Below, piece after piece: positions 6,210 to 6,879 of a DNA stretch of 6,879 nucleotides (position 1 is its first letter; each line of letters begins with the position of its first letter). The notes beneath the pieces were generated by a model. It ran no database searches. It was given only the letters and a program-made list of their open reading frames with translations, and was not told where the DNA came from. The DNA is taken from positions 1-6,879 of the forward strand of contig JANYIP010000145.1 in the NCBI GenBank assembly GCA_025361995.1, given 5' to 3'. A program made the position numbers and the translations under genes. This DNA is from Streptomycetales bacterium. Lineage in GTDB: Bacteria > Actinomycetota > Actinomycetes > Prado026.

Positions 6210-6879
6210 CAGTGGATCTCGCTGAACGCCGTGTTCAGCCCTGAGCCGATGCCCATGCACAGGATGCGGTCGCCCGGCAGGAGGGACTCGCTCTGGTGCG
6301 CCAAGGTGAGCGGGACCGACGCGGGTCCGATGTTGCCGAGCAGCGGGAAGGTGAGCGGGACCTTCGCCGGGTCGATGCCCAGCCGGGCGCACAACGCGCT
6401 GGTGTGCACGGAGGACACCTGGTGCAGGACGTAGCAGTCCATGTCCTCCCAGTCGTTCTCGTCCTTCGCGGCCTTCCACGCGTCCTCGGCCAGCGCAAGT
6501 CCGGCGTCGAGGAGACCCTTGGTGTCGGTGTGCATCGACTCCAGGTCGCCGACGCAGAGCTGGTGGTGCTCGGTCGCCGCGCGGGCGACGCCGCCGACGA
6601 GCCGGTGCGCGCCCGGGTGGGCGTCGGCCGGGCCGAGCACGACCGAGGCCGCGCCCGAGCCGAGGGTGAGCGTCGCGAACTCGCTGAACAGGTCCTCGAC
6701 GGTCGTCTGCGGGCGGTTCAGCCGCTCGATCGTCTTCTCCTGCGTGTAGCGCGCGCTCTCGCCGTCCACGATCACCGCGTACTCGATGTGGCCGGCGTCG
6801 ATCATCGTGCCGGCCAGGTGCATGGCGTTGACGAAGCCCAGGCAGGCGTTCGAGAGGTCGAAGTTGACGCACGACGTCG
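6206..6879 (-). CDS. oleA: OleA: acyl-CoA head-to-head condensing enzyme, C-terminal part (5' end outside window)
   Basis: OleA is a thiolase-superfamily (KAS III-like) enzyme that condenses two fatty acyl-CoAs without decarboxylation to give a 2-alkyl-3-ketoacid, the first step of long-chain olefin synthesis. About 224 residues are visible, against roughly 340 for the family. The frame is open to the window edge, so the ATG at 6823 is internal: it lies seven residues after the active-site Cys (SNACLGF, codon 6842-6844). The catalytic His is in LHQVSSVHT (codon 6422-6424) and the Asn in LLGNIGPASVP (codon 6332-6334), giving an intact Cys-His-Asn set. The Gly-rich end GIGSGLNTAFSEIHW is typical of OleA and KAS III. 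The N-terminal part, which includes the glutamate that OleA donates to the partner subunit's active site, lies outside the window. FabH is the main alternative; the oleBC and oleD neighbours make OleA much more likely. Confidence 0.93.
   Translation of the reverse strand, partial: TSCVNFDLSNACLGFVNAMHLAGTMIDAGHIEYAVIVDGESARYTQEKTIERLNRPQTTVEDLFSEFATLTLGSGAASVVLGPADAHPGAHRLVGGVARAATEHHQLCVGDLESMHTDTKGLLDAGLALAEDAWKAAKDENDWEDMDCYVLHQVSSVHTSALCARLGIDPAKVPLTFPLLGNIGPASVPLTLAHQSESLLPGDRILCMGIGSGLNTAFSEIHW

Noticed and set aside
6210..6872. N-terminal extension of oleBC upstream of the GTG at 6209
   Set aside because: The frame is open, but the extension lies in a shadow frame over oleA and reads as Arg-rich filler. 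OleB homology begins only after the GTGA overlap.

Overview
The window is very GC-rich, with G or C at most third codon positions, GTG starts and tightly packed genes. With a Sec/lipobox FKBP lipoprotein and a fused OleBC protein, this points to a high-GC actinobacterium. The fused form of OleBC is the arrangement known from actinobacterial olefin clusters such as that of Micrococcus luteus. I cannot name the genus from sequence alone.

Layout: (1) 1-1500, plus strand: the C-terminal part, about 499 residues, of pyruvate phosphate dikinase (ppdK), with its 5' end outside the window. (2) 1501-1521: a 21-base gap between convergent genes, holding a weak hairpin and a 9-base direct repeat. (3) 1522-2496, minus strand: an exported FKBP-type peptidyl-prolyl isomerase lipoprotein with two FKBP-like units, the second degenerate. 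(4) 2497-2589: a 93-base intergenic region. (5) 2590-6879, minus strand: an ole gene cluster read in the order oleA (5'-truncated by the window edge), oleBC (one fused ORF), oleD. Consecutive genes overlap by the four bases GTGA.

The ole genes encode a complete known pathway. OleA condenses two fatty acyl-CoAs head to head to a 2-alkyl-3-ketoacid. OleD reduces the ketone to the hydroxyl. The OleC half of OleBC makes the cis-beta-lactone with ATP. The OleB half decarboxylates the lactone to a long-chain internal cis-olefin. All key catalytic residues that fall inside the window are present, so the cluster looks functional. PPDK (PEP/pyruvate interconversion) and the FKBP lipoprotein (extracytoplasmic folding) have no evident link to this pathway.

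The least explained element is a perfect 14-bp inverted repeat with a 37-base spacer (5221-5285), exactly where the OleB half joins the OleC half. A Shine-Dalgarno-like GGAGG lies just downstream of it on the coding strand. I found no RNA genes, CRISPR array, insertion sequence or tRNA. The ole system itself is a described one. The novelty candidates are the linker element and the degenerate second FKBP unit.
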